From: Methyloversatilis sp.
Lineage (GTDB): Bacteria > Pseudomonadota > Gammaproteobacteria > Burkholderiales > Rhodocyclaceae
Direction: 5' to 3'
Length of the DNA: 37,210 nt
Assembly: GCF_030698125.1 (NCBI RefSeq)
Contig: NZ_JAUYNV010000020.1
Span: 1 to 37,210 of the forward strand
The number at the start of each line of letters is the position of its first letter. Position 1 is the first letter of the stretch. Both the position numbers and the translations under genes were made by a program. The notes under the pieces are model-generated. The model was not told the DNA's origin and did not search any database. It was given only the letters and a program-made list of their open reading frames with translations. Of the stretch, positions 1 through 10,757 are shown in pieces.

Positions 1-122
1 TGGTCGAGCGCTTCTTCAACCGCATCAAGCAATTCAGACGCATCGCCACGCGATACGACAAACTCGCTCAGTCCTTCCTGTCCTTCGTTCATCTCGCTTG
101 CGCATTCGTCTGGTTGGCATAA
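1..122 (+). CDS. IS5-family transposase, C-terminal fragment
   Basis: Reading from base 3, 39 codons are visible before a TAA at 120-122. The peptide begins VERFFNRIKQFRRIATRYDK and ends in a hydrophobic segment, FLSFVHLACAFVWLA. The pattern (I/V)ExxFxxxKxFRRIATRYDK is the hallmark C-terminus of DDE transposases of IS5-family elements, where the E is the last residue of the catalytic triad. The N-terminal part lies off the left edge, so I cannot tell whether the gene is intact. It reads toward carA, so transcription running out of the element could enter the carAB operon. Confidence 0.75.
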   Translation, partial: VERFFNRIKQFRRIATRYDKLAQSFLSFVHLACAFVWLA

Positions 123-136
123 TTGAGAACAGACCC
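1..136 (+). mobile_element. Right end of an IS5-family insertion sequence (truncated by window)
   Basis: The stretch contains the 3' end of a transposase gene followed by 14 bases ending in GAGAACAGACCC. This is probably the terminal inverted repeat, although the other end lies outside the window and cannot be compared. The next bases form CTAG (136-139), which fits the 2-bp TA duplication expected of the IS427-type branch of IS5. After that the sequence is the ordinary carA upstream region. The exact boundary is inferred, not proven. Confidence 0.6.
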
Positions 137-157
137 TAGCGGTCGGCGGCCGCGAAA

Positions 158-186
158 TTGCGCGGCGCACCACCGGCAGGTATAAT
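158..186 (+). promoter_or_regulatory. carA promoter (sigma-70 type)
   Basis: A perfect TATAAT lies at 181-186 and a TTGCGC hexamer at 158-163, separated by 17 bp. This is the best sigma-70 match upstream of carA. Transcription would begin near 193, giving a leader of about 93 nt. The promoter begins about 20 bp after the insertion-sequence end, so the insertion left it intact. Confidence 0.7.
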
Positions 187-195
187 TCGAAAATC

Positions 196-226
196 AGCGG
201 GAGCGCCCAAACCGGCGTCTCCCGCT
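196..226 (+). promoter_or_regulatory. Hairpin in the carA leader
   Basis: AGCGGGAGCGCC (196-207) pairs with GGCGTCTCCCGCT (214-226) around a six-base loop with one bulge. It would form at the very 5' end of the carA transcript. No run of T follows, so it is not a classical terminator. It may stabilise the mRNA or be regulatory; the sequence does not decide. Confidence 0.5.
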
Positions 227-285
227 TCGCATATGTGGCGCTTGCGTGCGCCGCCGTCCCCCGAACAGATTTCAGGAGTTATTAC

Positions 286-1428
286 GTGTCCGCCCATGCG
301 CCCGCGCTGCTCGCACTCGCCGATGGATCTGTCTTTCACGGCAAAAGCATCGGAGCGGAAACGATCACCACGGGCGAGGTGGTGTTCAACACCGCGATGA
401 CCGGCTATCAGGAAATCCTGACAGACCCGAGCTACACCCGCCAGATCGTCACGCTGACCTATCCGCATATCGGCAACACCGGCATCAACCATGAAGACGT
501 CGAAGCCAGCCGCGTATTTGCCGCCGGTCTGGTCATCCGCGACCTGCCGCTGCGCTCGTCCAACTTCCGCAGTCACCAGACACTGGATGCCTATCTGCGG
601 GAGCAGGGCATTCCCGGCATCGCCAACATCGATACCCGCAAGCTGACCCGCGTGCTGCGCGAAAAGGGCGCCCAGAGCGGCTGTCTGATGGCCGGCAAGG
701 TCGATGCCGCCGAGGCGGTCGCCCAGGCGAAGGCGTTCGCCGGCCTGTCCGGCATGGATCTGGCGAAAGTCGTCAGCGCCACCGAGCCTTACGAATGGAC
801 CGAGGGCGAGTGGCAACTTGGCCGCGGTTTCGTGAAGCCGGTCGCCACTCCGCGCCACGTTGTGGCCTACGATTTCGGCGTCAAGCGGAACATCCTGCGC
901 ATGCTTGCCAGCCGCGGCTGTCGGCTGACCGTGGTGCCGGCGCAGACGCCGGCCGAGGTGGTGCTGGCGATGAAACCGGACGGCGTTTTCCTGTCGAACG
1001 GCCCGGGAGATCCGGAACCCTGCGATTACGCGGTATCTGCCATCCGGACTTTCCTCGATCGCAAGATTCCGACCTTCGGCATCTGCCTCGGCCATCAGCT
1101 GATGGGCCTCGCTGCCGGTGCCAGAACGTTGAAGATGAAATTCGGCCACCATGGTGCGAATCATCCGGTGAAGGACAACGATTCCGGCCGTGTGCTGATC
1201 ACCAGCCAGAATCACGGCTTTGCAGTGGATCCGGCGACGCTGCCGGCCAACGTGCGGGTCACCCATGTATCGCTGTTCGACGGCAGCCTGCAGGGCATGG
1301 CCTGGACCGACCGCCCGGCGTTCTGTTTTCAGGGCCACCCGGAAGCCAGCCCGGGGCCGCACGATGTTGCGTATCTGTTCGACCGTTTCGTAAGGATGAT
1401 GGAGGAGGGGCCAGGGAAGAGCGGCTAG
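286..1428 (+). CDS. carA: Carbamoyl-phosphate synthase small subunit (glutamine amidotransferase)
   Basis: Hydrolyses glutamine and channels ammonia to CarB for carbamoyl phosphate, which feeds arginine and pyrimidine synthesis in the cytoplasm. The N-terminal CPSase small-chain domain ([17 protein letters not shown]) is followed by a class I glutamine amidotransferase domain. Its nucleophile is Cys267 in [10 protein letters not shown], and the His351/Glu353 pair lies in [12 protein letters not shown] chose GTG 286 because CAGGAG (273-278) is spaced 7 nt upstream and because homology begins there; an upstream in-frame start at 235 would add unrelated residues. Length is 380 aa, normal for the family. 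The last residues (GPGKSG) and the stop lie inside a GC-rich repeat arm, so the C-terminus may have been rewritten by that repeat. carB follows after 81 bp. Confidence 0.97.
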   Translation: MSAHAPALLALADGSVFHGKSIGAETITTGEVVFNTAMTGYQEILTDPSYTRQIVTLTYPHIGNTGINHEDVEASRVFAAGLVIRDLPLRSSNFRSHQTLDAYLREQGIPGIANIDTRKLTRVLREKGAQSGCLMAGKVDAAEAVAQAKAFAGLSGMDLAKVVSATEPYEWTEGEWQLGRGFVKPVATPRHVVAYDFGVKRNILRMLASRGCRLTVVPAQTPAEVVLAMKPDGVFLSNGPGDPEPCDYAVSAIRTFLDRKIPTFGICLGHQLMGLAAGARTLKMKFGHHGANHPVKDNDSGRVLITSQNHGFAVDPATLPANVRVTHVSLFDGSLQGMAWTDRPAFCFQGHPEASPGPHDVAYLFDRFVRMMEEGPGKSG

Positions 1429-1500
1429 GGGCTGGAGAGCATGCGGCGGCGACGCCGCCCCGACGTTTCCCCTAGACCCTGAACCCTCGTCCCGGCCCCT
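1406..1500. repeat. GC-rich inverted-repeat element filling the carA-carB spacer
   Basis: GGGGCCAGGGAAGAG (1407-1421) is complementary to CTCGTCCCGGCCCC (1486-1499) with one indel and one mismatch. A central palindrome, GGCGGC-GAC-GCCGCC, lies at 1445-1459. The left arm shares AGGGGCCAGGG and AGGGGCTGGAG with the arm after guaB (36613-36630). The right arm shares CCCTAG-N-CCC and general layout with the arm before guaA. It contains the carA stop codon and has no ORF of its own. It looks like a short or solo relative of the guaB-guaA element. Confidence 0.6.
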
Positions 1501-1509
1501 CAAAGACAA

Positions 1510-4725
<3,216 letters not shown>

Positions 4726-4726
4726 C

Positions 4727-5200
4727 ATGAGCGTACCTCTTACCGTGGCCGGTGCCGAAAAGCTGAAGCTGGAGCTGCATCGCCTGAAAACCGTCGATCG
4801 TCCGGGCGTCATCGCCGCGATTGCCGAAGCGCGCTCGCACGGCGATCTGTCTGAAAACGCCGAGTACGACGCGGCGAAGGAACGGCAGGGCTTTGTCGAG
4901 GGGCGCATTCAGGAAATCGAGGGCAAGCTTGCCAATGCGCTGGTCATCGATCCGAAGACGCTGGACGCGGAAGGCCGCGTGGTCTTTGGCGCAACCGTCG
5001 ATCTGGAGGATGTCGAAGCCGGCAAACCGGTCAGCTACCAGATCGTCGGCGACGATGAAGCCGACCTGAAGGCCGGCATGATTTCAGTGAATTCGCCGAT
5101 AGCCCGTGCTCTGATCGGCAAGTACGCAGGCGATATGGCCGAGGTGCAGGCACCGGGCGGCGTGCGCGAGTATGAAATCGTGGATGTGCGCTACGTCTGA
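4727..5200 (+). CDS. greA: Transcription elongation factor GreA
   Basis: Binds the secondary channel of RNA polymerase and stimulates cleavage of backtracked RNA. The 157-residue protein has the N-terminal coiled coil, with acidic tip residues in [19 protein letters not shown] (about residues 39-57), and the C-terminal FKBP-like domain ([31 protein letters not shown]). The start at 4727 is one base after the carB stop and gives the family-standard N-terminus [13 protein letters not shown]; an upstream in-frame ATG at 4637 would add 30 carB-overlapping residues and is rejected. The carAB-greA linkage is common in proteobacteria. It is convergent with yhbY with only 24 bp between stops. Confidence 0.97.
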   Translation: MSVPLTVAGAEKLKLELHRLKTVDRPGVIAAIAEARSHGDLSENAEYDAAKERQGFVEGRIQEIEGKLANALVIDPKTLDAEGRVVFGATVDLEDVEAGKPVSYQIVGDDEADLKAGMISVNSPIARALIGKYAGDMAEVQAPGGVREYEIVDVRYV

Positions 5201-5224
5201 GCGACCGCCGTCGCGGCCGGGTGA

Positions 5225-5680
5225 TTACCGGCCGCGCGCCTTGAAGGTGCTGGCGGGTTTGGCGTTGCGCGCCACTCCGCGTCGGCCGGCGACCGGCTTG
5301 GCGGGTTTGCTGCGCGTAGGGACCGGTTTGCCGGCCGCAGGCTTGTCGCCCGCATTGGCGCGCGTCTTGCGCACCGGCGCCGCAGGCGGTGTCGCCACGA
5401 CGTGCAGTGCCGGATTCGGGCGGTACAGCACGAGAATGTTCCCGATGCGCTGGATCGGCGCTGCGCCGAGCGCCTCGCAGGCTGCGGTCAGCCAGGCGTC
5501 GCGCTGTTCGCGCTCGGCATCGAACACCCTGACCTTGATCAGTTCGTGCGAATTCAGCGCGAGCTCGATTTCCTTCAGCACGGCGTCCGTCAGCCCGTTC
5601 TGGGCAATCATCACGACCGGTTTGAGCGGATGGGCGCTTGCGCGAAGGGCGCGACGTTCGTCTGGCGAAAGAGTCAACAT
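5225..5680 (-). CDS. yhbY: YhbY-type CRM-domain RNA-binding protein with basic tail
   Basis: The first 97 or so residues are a YhbY/CRM domain, known to associate with pre-50S ribosomal subunits. It starts MLTLSPDERRALRASAHPLKPVVMIAQNG and ends with the conserved RIGNILVLYRPNP. The remaining 54 residues are a low-complexity Ala/Pro/Lys/Arg tail (repeated KPAAGKPVP, RSKPAKPVAG) that E. coli YhbY, about 97 aa, lacks. The tail is probably disordered and RNA-binding. The gene diverges from rlmE with only 34 bp between start codons, so each promoter must overlap the other gene or its leader. A ribosome assembly role shared with RlmE is a reasonable inference from the conserved pairing. Confidence 0.93.
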   Translation of the reverse strand: MLTLSPDERRALRASAHPLKPVVMIAQNGLTDAVLKEIELALNSHELIKVRVFDAEREQRDAWLTAACEALGAAPIQRIGNILVLYRPNPALHVVATPPAAPVRKTRANAGDKPAAGKPVPTRSKPAKPVAGRRGVARNAKPASTFKARGR

Positions 5681-5714
5681 GTACTTGATCCGTAAAGGCG
5701 CGCAAGTCTAAGTC

Positions 5715-6347
5715 ATGGCAAAGAACAAAACCAGCCGCCAGTGGGTGCACGACCACATCAACGATCCTTACGTCAAGCAGGCTCAGGCGCAGGGCTATCG
5801 TTCGCGCGCCGCCTTCAAGCTGCTGCAGATCGACGAGCGCGATCGCCTGCTCGGCCCCGGCAAGGTGGTGGTCGATCTGGGCAGCACGCCCGGCGGCTGG
5901 TCACAGGTGGCGGCCAGGAAGGCCATGCCGGGGGGGCGCGTCATCGCGCTCGACCTGCTGCCGATGGAGCCGGTGACCGGTGTCCATTTCATCCAGGGCG
6001 ATTTTCGCGAAGACGAAACGCTCCTTCAGCTGGTGTCTGCACTGGAAGGACGGCCGGTCGGGCTTGTTTTGTCGGATATGGCCCCCAACCTGACCGGAAT
6101 AGCGTTGACCGACCAGGCCCGTTCGATCCATCTGCTGGAACTGGCGCTGGAGTTTTCCCGTGAATATCTGAAGAGCGGCGGCGATATGCTCGTAAAGGTG
6201 TTCCAGGGCACCGGCTTCGATGCATTGCGGCGCGACATGGAACAGCTTTTCGATACCGTGTCGGTGCGAAAACCTGACAGTTCGCGCGACCGTAGTGCAG
6301 AGGTGTATCTTCTGTGTCGCGGCAGGCGCGGCGAGCCGTCTGCCTGA
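5715..6347 (+). CDS. rlmE: 23S rRNA (uridine2552-2'-O)-methyltransferase RlmE/FtsJ
   Basis: Methylates the 2'-O of U2552 in the A-loop of 23S rRNA in the 50S particle, using S-adenosylmethionine. The 210-residue protein has the SAM motif VVDLGSTPGGWSQVA (52-66) and the K-D-K-E catalytic set: Lys35 (RAAFKLLQ), Asp121 (LSDMAPN), Lys161 (LVKVFQG) and Glu196 (SAEVYLL). The start gives the family N-terminus MAKNKTSRQW; only a distant AAAGG lies upstream, so initiation may be weak. Order rlmE-ftsH is the same as in E. coli, where ftsH follows ftsJ. Confidence 0.97.
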   Translation: MAKNKTSRQWVHDHINDPYVKQAQAQGYRSRAAFKLLQIDERDRLLGPGKVVVDLGSTPGGWSQVAARKAMPGGRVIALDLLPMEPVTGVHFIQGDFREDETLLQLVSALEGRPVGLVLSDMAPNLTGIALTDQARSIHLLELALEFSREYLKSGGDMLVKVFQGTGFDALRRDMEQLFDTVSVRKPDSSRDRSAEVYLLCRGRRGEPSA

Positions 6348-6412
6348 AAAGTCGTGCCCCGGACCCGGAACATAAAGCGCTTGGGTTGGTCTGTCTGTTG
6401 CTGCATTGATCC

Positions 6413-6428
6413 GGCCGGTTCCCCGGCC
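6413..6428 (+). other. Small hairpin in the ftsH leader
   Basis: GGCCGG (6413-6418) and CCGGCC (6423-6428) form a perfect six-pair stem with a four-base loop, 22 bases before the ftsH start. There is no T run. It could affect mRNA processing or be incidental. Confidence 0.3.
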
Positions 6429-6450
6429 ATCGTGATACTGAGGAACTGCC

Positions 6451-8337
6451 TTGAACAACATGTTCAAAAACCTAGCAATCTGGCTCGTGATCGGCATCGT
6501 GCTGATGACGGTTTTCAACCAGTTCAACCAGCGCCAGACTGCACAGGGCACCATCGAGTACTCTGAATTCCTTGACGAGGTCAAGGCAGGGCGCATTGCG
6601 AAGGTTGAAATCCAGGGCCGGACGCTGAATGCTGCGACCGTGGATGGCAAGCGCATCACCTCCTACGCACCGCCGCAGGACATCTGGCTGGTCAGCGATC
6701 TGCTGAAGAGCAATGTCAAGGTGGTCGCGAAACCGGAGGAAGAGCAGAGCTTCCTGATGAGCATTTTCGTGTCGTGGTTCCCGATGCTGCTGCTGATCGG
6801 CGTCTGGATCTTCTTCATGCGTCAGATGCAGGGTGGCGGCCGTGGCGGCGCATTCTCGTTCGGCAAGTCAAAGGCCCGGCTGCTCGATGAATCGACCAAT
6901 ACCATCACGTTCGTCGATGTCGCGGGCTGCGACGAGGCGAAGGAAGAGGTGGTCGAGCTGGTCGAATTCCTGCGTGATCCGTCGAAATTCCAGAAATTGG
7001 GCGGCCGCATTCCGAAAGGCGTTCTGCTGGTGGGGTCACCGGGTACCGGCAAGACATTGCTTGCAAAGGCGATCGCCGGAGAAGCCAAGGTGCCCTTCTT
7101 CTCGATCTCGGGCTCGGATTTCGTTGAAATGTTCGTCGGCGTGGGCGCGGCGCGCGTGCGCGACATGTTCGAACAGGCCAAGAAGCAGGCGCCCTGCATC
7201 ATCTTCATTGACGAAATCGACGCGGTCGGTCGTCAGCGCGGCGCCGGCATGGGTGGCGGCAATGACGAACGCGAACAGACGCTGAATCAGCTGCTGGTCG
7301 AAATGGATGGCTTCGAAGGCCAGACGGGTGTCATCGTGATTGCTGCGACCAATCGCCCGGATGTGCTTGATCCTGCGTTGCTGCGCCCGGGTCGCTTCGA
7401 CCGTCAGGTCGTGGTCCCGCTGCCGGACATCCGCGGTCGCGAACAGATTCTCGCTGTGCACATGCGCAAGGTGCCGCTGGCGCCTGACGTCAAGGCGGAA
7501 ATCATCGCCCGCGGTACGCCGGGTTTCTCCGGTGCCGACCTGGCCAACCTGGTCAATGAAGCGGCGCTGTTCGCTGCGCGCGGCAACAAGCGCGTGGTCG
7601 ACATGGAAGACTTCGAACGCGCCAAGGACAAGATCATCATGGGCGCCGAGCGCCGTACGATGGTCATGGACGAGGAAGAGAAGCGCAATACCGCGTATCA
7701 CGAGTCCGGTCACGCAGTGGTCGGCATGCTGCTTCCCAAGTGCGATCCGGTGCACAAGGTGACGATCATTCCGCGCGGCCGTGCGCTGGGCGTGACCATG
7801 TCGCTGCCCGAGAAGGACCGCTACAGCTACGACAAGGAATACTGCCTGCAGCTCATTTCGATGATGTTGTCGGGTCGCATCGCCGAAGAAATCTTCATGC
7901 ACCAGATGACCAACGGTGCGGCGAACGACTTCCAGCGCGCGACCGATCTGGCTCGCAGGATGGTGACGCAGTGGGGCATGTCGGATCTGATGGGCGCCAT
8001 GGTGTATGGCGAGGAGGAGGGCGAGGTGTTCCTCGGCCGGTCGATGGCCACCCACCGCAACATGTCGGAAACGACCATGCAGCGGGTGGACGCCGAAATC
8101 CGCCGCATCATCGATGACCGCTATGGCGAAGCCCGCCGCCTCCTCGAAGAGAACCGCGACAAGGTCGAGGCGATGACCCAGGCGCTGCTGGATTTCGAAA
8201 CCATCGACGCCGATCAGATCGACGACGTGATGAACAGTCGGCCGGTGCGCCCGCCGAAGCCGACCTCACGTCCGCCGAAGCCGTCGGCCGACAGCAACAC
8301 GCCGGGCGCTGCCCCGAGTGCCGCTGCACCGGCCTGA
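6451..8337 (+). CDS. ftsH: ATP-dependent zinc metalloprotease FtsH
   Basis: Membrane-anchored AAA+ protease that degrades misassembled membrane proteins and regulatory substrates. It has two N-terminal membrane segments (about 8-28 and 101-124) flanking a periplasmic domain. Walker A is GSPGTGKT (195-202), Walker B with Asp254/Glu255 is in IIFIDEID, and the arginine-bearing second region of homology is present. The zinc site HESGH is at 417-421. The C-terminus is Pro/Ala rich ([14 protein letters not shown]), probably disordered. I prefer the TTG at 6451 (AGGA at 6441-6444, 6 nt upstream) over ATG 6460; the choice changes only three residues. A terminator follows directly. Confidence 0.98.
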   Translation: MNNMFKNLAIWLVIGIVLMTVFNQFNQRQTAQGTIEYSEFLDEVKAGRIAKVEIQGRTLNAATVDGKRITSYAPPQDIWLVSDLLKSNVKVVAKPEEEQSFLMSIFVSWFPMLLLIGVWIFFMRQMQGGGRGGAFSFGKSKARLLDESTNTITFVDVAGCDEAKEEVVELVEFLRDPSKFQKLGGRIPKGVLLVGSPGTGKTLLAKAIAGEAKVPFFSISGSDFVEMFVGVGAARVRDMFEQAKKQAPCIIFIDEIDAVGRQRGAGMGGGNDEREQTLNQLLVEMDGFEGQTGVIVIAATNRPDVLDPALLRPGRFDRQVVVPLPDIRGREQILAVHMRKVPLAPDVKAEIIARGTPGFSGADLANLVNEAALFAARGNKRVVDMEDFERAKDKIIMGAERRTMVMDEEEKRNTAYHESGHAVVGMLLPKCDPVHKVTIIPRGRALGVTMSLPEKDRYSYDKEYCLQLISMMLSGRIAEEIFMHQMTNGAANDFQRATDLARRMVTQWGMSDLMGAMVYGEEEGEVFLGRSMATHRNMSETTMQRVDAEIRRIIDDRYGEARRLLEENRDKVEAMTQALLDFETIDADQIDDVMNSRPVRPPKPTSRPPKPSADSNTPGAAPSAAAPA

Positions 8338-8362
8338 TCGCCGCGGATTGCTGTAACCCCGA

Positions 8363-8391
8363 CCGGAGGCTGATGCCTCCGGTTTTCTTTT
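8363..8391 (+). terminator. Rho-independent terminator after ftsH
   Basis: CCGGAGGC (8363-8370) and GCCTCCGG (8375-8382) form a perfect stem with loop TGAT, followed by TTTTCTTTT (8383-8391). It is one of the clearest terminators in the window. It ends 0-10 bases before the possible folP starts. Confidence 0.9.
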
Positions 8392-8400
8392 GTGAGCGCC

Positions 8401-9270
8401 ATGAACACACCTTCCGCCGCCCGAAGCTTCCACTGCGGTGACTACCGCCTTCCTCTCGACCGCCCGCTGATCATGGGCATCATCAATGCCACACCGGATT
8501 CCTTCTCGGGCGATGGCGTGGCCTTCGACCTTGTGCGGGCCGTTGCCCAGGCGGAGCAGTTCATCGCCGATGGGGCGGACGTGCTCGACATTGGTGGCGA
8601 GTCGACCCGTCCGGGGTCCGATCCCGTGTCGATTGAGGAAGAGTTGTGTCGGGTTGTTCCGGTCATCGAAGCGCTGTCCGGTCTGGGCGTGCCACTGTCG
8701 ATCGACAGCTGGAAACCGGAGGTGATGCGGGCTGCACTGGCGGCGGGTGCGTCGCTGGTCAATGACATCAATGGCTTGCGTGCGCCCGGCGCGCTCGACG
8801 TCGTCGCGGCGACCGACGCCGGCGTGTGCATCATGCACATGCAGGGCACGCCACAAACCATGCAGGTTTCGCCGAGTTATGCCGATGTATGCGGTGAAGT
8901 GACTGATTTCCTTCTGCAAAGCGCCCAGCGGGCGCAGGATGCAGGGGTTGACCGGTCACGGATCATGCTCGATCCGGGTTTCGGTTTCGGCAAGACTTCG
9001 GCGCACAACCTGGCGTTGCTCCAGGGACTGACCGAACTTTCCCGATGCGGTTACCCGTTGCTGGTCGGTCTGTCGCGTAAATCCGTGCTCGGGCGGCTGA
9101 CCGGTCGTCCGGTCACGGATCGAGTGGCTGCCAGTGTGGCGGCGGCGCTTGCATCCGTTGCACGGGGTGCATGGATGGTGCGGGTACACGATGTGGCGGC
9201 GACGCGCGATGCGCTGGCCGTCTGGCAGGTCGCCGGGGTGTTCCCGGCGCGCCCCTCAGGAGAAAACTAG
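8401..9270 (+). CDS. folP: Dihydropteroate synthase
   Basis: Condenses 7,8-dihydropterin pyrophosphate with p-aminobenzoate in folate synthesis; it is the sulfonamide target. TIM-barrel signatures are clear: IMGIINATPDSFSGDG, the loop GGESTRPGSDPVS, DPGFGFGKT and LVGLSRKSVLG. ATG 8401 gives 289 residues. GTG 8392 would add three residues and start directly after the terminator T run. Neither has a convincing Shine-Dalgarno sequence; TGTGAG at 8391-8396 is the nearest. Expression must come from readthrough of the terminator or a promoter inside ftsH. It ends flush with glmM (stop 9268-9270, next ATG 9271). Confidence 0.96.
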   Translation: MNTPSAARSFHCGDYRLPLDRPLIMGIINATPDSFSGDGVAFDLVRAVAQAEQFIADGADVLDIGGESTRPGSDPVSIEEELCRVVPVIEALSGLGVPLSIDSWKPEVMRAALAAGASLVNDINGLRAPGALDVVAATDAGVCIMHMQGTPQTMQVSPSYADVCGEVTDFLLQSAQRAQDAGVDRSRIMLDPGFGFGKTSAHNLALLQGLTELSRCGYPLLVGLSRKSVLGRLTGRPVTDRVAASVAAALASVARGAWMVRVHDVAATRDALAVWQVAGVFPARPSGEN

Positions 9271-10626
9271 ATGTCGAGACGTTATTTCGGTACCGATGGC
9301 GTGCGTGGCCGTGTCGGTCAGGCCCCAATCACCCCCGATTTCGTGATGCGGTTGGGCTATGCCGCCGGACGCGTGCTGGTGGCGACCGAGCATCTGCCGG
9401 CCGGCGAGCACCCTGCGGTGCTGATCGGCAAGGACACGCGGGTGTCGGGCTACATGCTCGAAGCGGCGCTTGAAGCAGGTTTTGCTGCAGCCGGCGTCGA
9501 TACCGTGCTGGCCAAGGTGGTGCCGACGCCAGCGGTCGCCTATCTGACGCGCGCGCTGCGCCTGCAGGCGGGCGTCGTGATCAGCGCGTCGCACAACCCG
9601 TTCGAAGATAACGGGATCAAGTTCTTCTCCGCGCGCGGCACCAAGTTGCCCGACGAGGTCGAACTGCAGATCGAGGCACTGCTCGACGAGCCGATGGGTT
9701 GCATGGAGTCGTCGCGACTGGGCAAGGCGCGCCGCATCGAGGATGCACCGGGTCGCTACATCGAATTCTGCAAGAGCACGTTCCCGACCGAGCTCGATCT
9801 GCGCGGCCTGAAGATTGCGCTCGACTGCGCGCACGGGGCGGCGTATTCGATCGCGCCCAAGGTGTTCCACGAACTGGGTGCCGAAGTCGTCTGCGTGGGG
9901 TGCAGCCCGAACGGCATGAACATCAATGATGGTGTGGGGGCCACGGCGCCGGCATCGTTGTCCGAGGCGGTGCGCACCTACGGCGCGGATATCGGCATCG
10001 CGCTGGATGGTGACGCCGATCGCTTGATGATGTGCGACGCCTCCGGCCGCATCTACGACGGCGACGAACTGTTGTACGTGATCGCCGGCCAGCGGCTGCG
10101 CGAAGGCCGGCTGAGTGGCGTCGTCGGCACGCTGATGACCAATCTGGCGCTGGAGCATGCATTGCACGAAATGGGCGTCGGTCTGGCGCGCGCCAAGGTC
10201 GGTGACCGCTACGTGCTGGAAGCGCTGCACAAGCAGGGCTGGCGTCTGGGTGGCGAGAACTCGGGTCATATCATCGATCTTGATCGCCATACGACGGGTG
10301 ACGGCATCGTCGCGGCACTGCAGGTGCTCGCGGCGCTGCGCTCACAGGACATGAGTCTCGATCAGGCCTGCTCCAGGCTGAAGCTCTATCCGCAGAAGCT
10401 CGTCAATGTGAAGCTGCGCCCGGGATTCGACTGGTCCAAGGCGCCCATCATCGATCAGACGCGCATCGAAGTCGAGGGTGAACTGGCCCAGCGTGGTCGC
10501 GTGCTGCTGCGTCCGTCGGGCACCGAGCCGTTGTTGCGCGTGATGGTCGAAGGGCAGGATGCGGCGGAGGTCGGTCGGCTTGCGACGCGACTGGCCGACG
10601 TCGTCAAGTCCGCGATGGCTGCCTGA
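9271..10626 (+). CDS. glmM: Phosphoglucosamine mutase
   Basis: Interconverts glucosamine-6-phosphate and glucosamine-1-phosphate on the route to UDP-GlcNAc, peptidoglycan and LPS. The 451-residue protein shows the catalytic phosphoserine loop ISASHNP (Ser107), the metal loop LDGDADR, the sugar-binding GGENSGHII and the C-terminal phosphate-binding [22 protein letters not shown] (9257-9263) sits 7 nt before the ATG, inside the end of folP, so the two genes are probably coupled. A terminator follows. The folP-glmM pair is conserved across proteobacteria. Confidence 0.98.
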   Translation: MSRRYFGTDGVRGRVGQAPITPDFVMRLGYAAGRVLVATEHLPAGEHPAVLIGKDTRVSGYMLEAALEAGFAAAGVDTVLAKVVPTPAVAYLTRALRLQAGVVISASHNPFEDNGIKFFSARGTKLPDEVELQIEALLDEPMGCMESSRLGKARRIEDAPGRYIEFCKSTFPTELDLRGLKIALDCAHGAAYSIAPKVFHELGAEVVCVGCSPNGMNINDGVGATAPASLSEAVRTYGADIGIALDGDADRLMMCDASGRIYDGDELLYVIAGQRLREGRLSGVVGTLMTNLALEHALHEMGVGLARAKVGDRYVLEALHKQGWRLGGENSGHIIDLDRHTTGDGIVAALQVLAALRSQDMSLDQACSRLKLYPQKLVNVKLRPGFDWSKAPIIDQTRIEVEGELAQRGRVLLRPSGTEPLLRVMVEGQDAAEVGRLATRLADVVKSAMAA

Positions 10627-10648
10627 CGGCACAGCGGTTTTCACTCGC

Positions 10649-10685
10649 AATGCCGCCTGCGCGCCTGCGGGGCGGCATTTTCTTT
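10649..10685 (+). terminator. Rho-independent terminator after glmM
   Basis: AATGCCGCC (10649-10657) pairs perfectly with GGCGGCATT (10671-10679) around a 13-base loop, followed by TTTCTTTTG. It closes the folP-glmM unit. Confidence 0.85.
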
Positions 10686-10698
10686 TGCTGCACCGCTT

Positions 10699-10727
10699 TT
10701 GTGCGCGATGCCGGTCGCGTGTAGATT
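10699..10727 (+). promoter_or_regulatory. Candidate metY promoter
   Basis: TTGTGC (10699-10704) and TAGATT (10722-10727) are 17 bp apart, immediately after the glmM terminator. The match is only moderate. It is supported mostly by position, since metY needs its own promoter. Confidence 0.4.
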
Positions 10728-10757
10728 TCCGCCCTTCACGTCAGGGAGGACACGACC

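Noticed and set aside
1445-1459. Rho-independent terminator between carA and carB
   Set aside because: A perfect GC palindrome but with no following T run, and carB must be transcribed with carA; it fits better as the centre of the repeat element.
6371-6430. Heat-shock (sigma-32) promoter for ftsH
   Set aside because: CTTGGG and CCCCGGCCAT loosely resemble the elements but the spacing (over 30 bp) is wrong.
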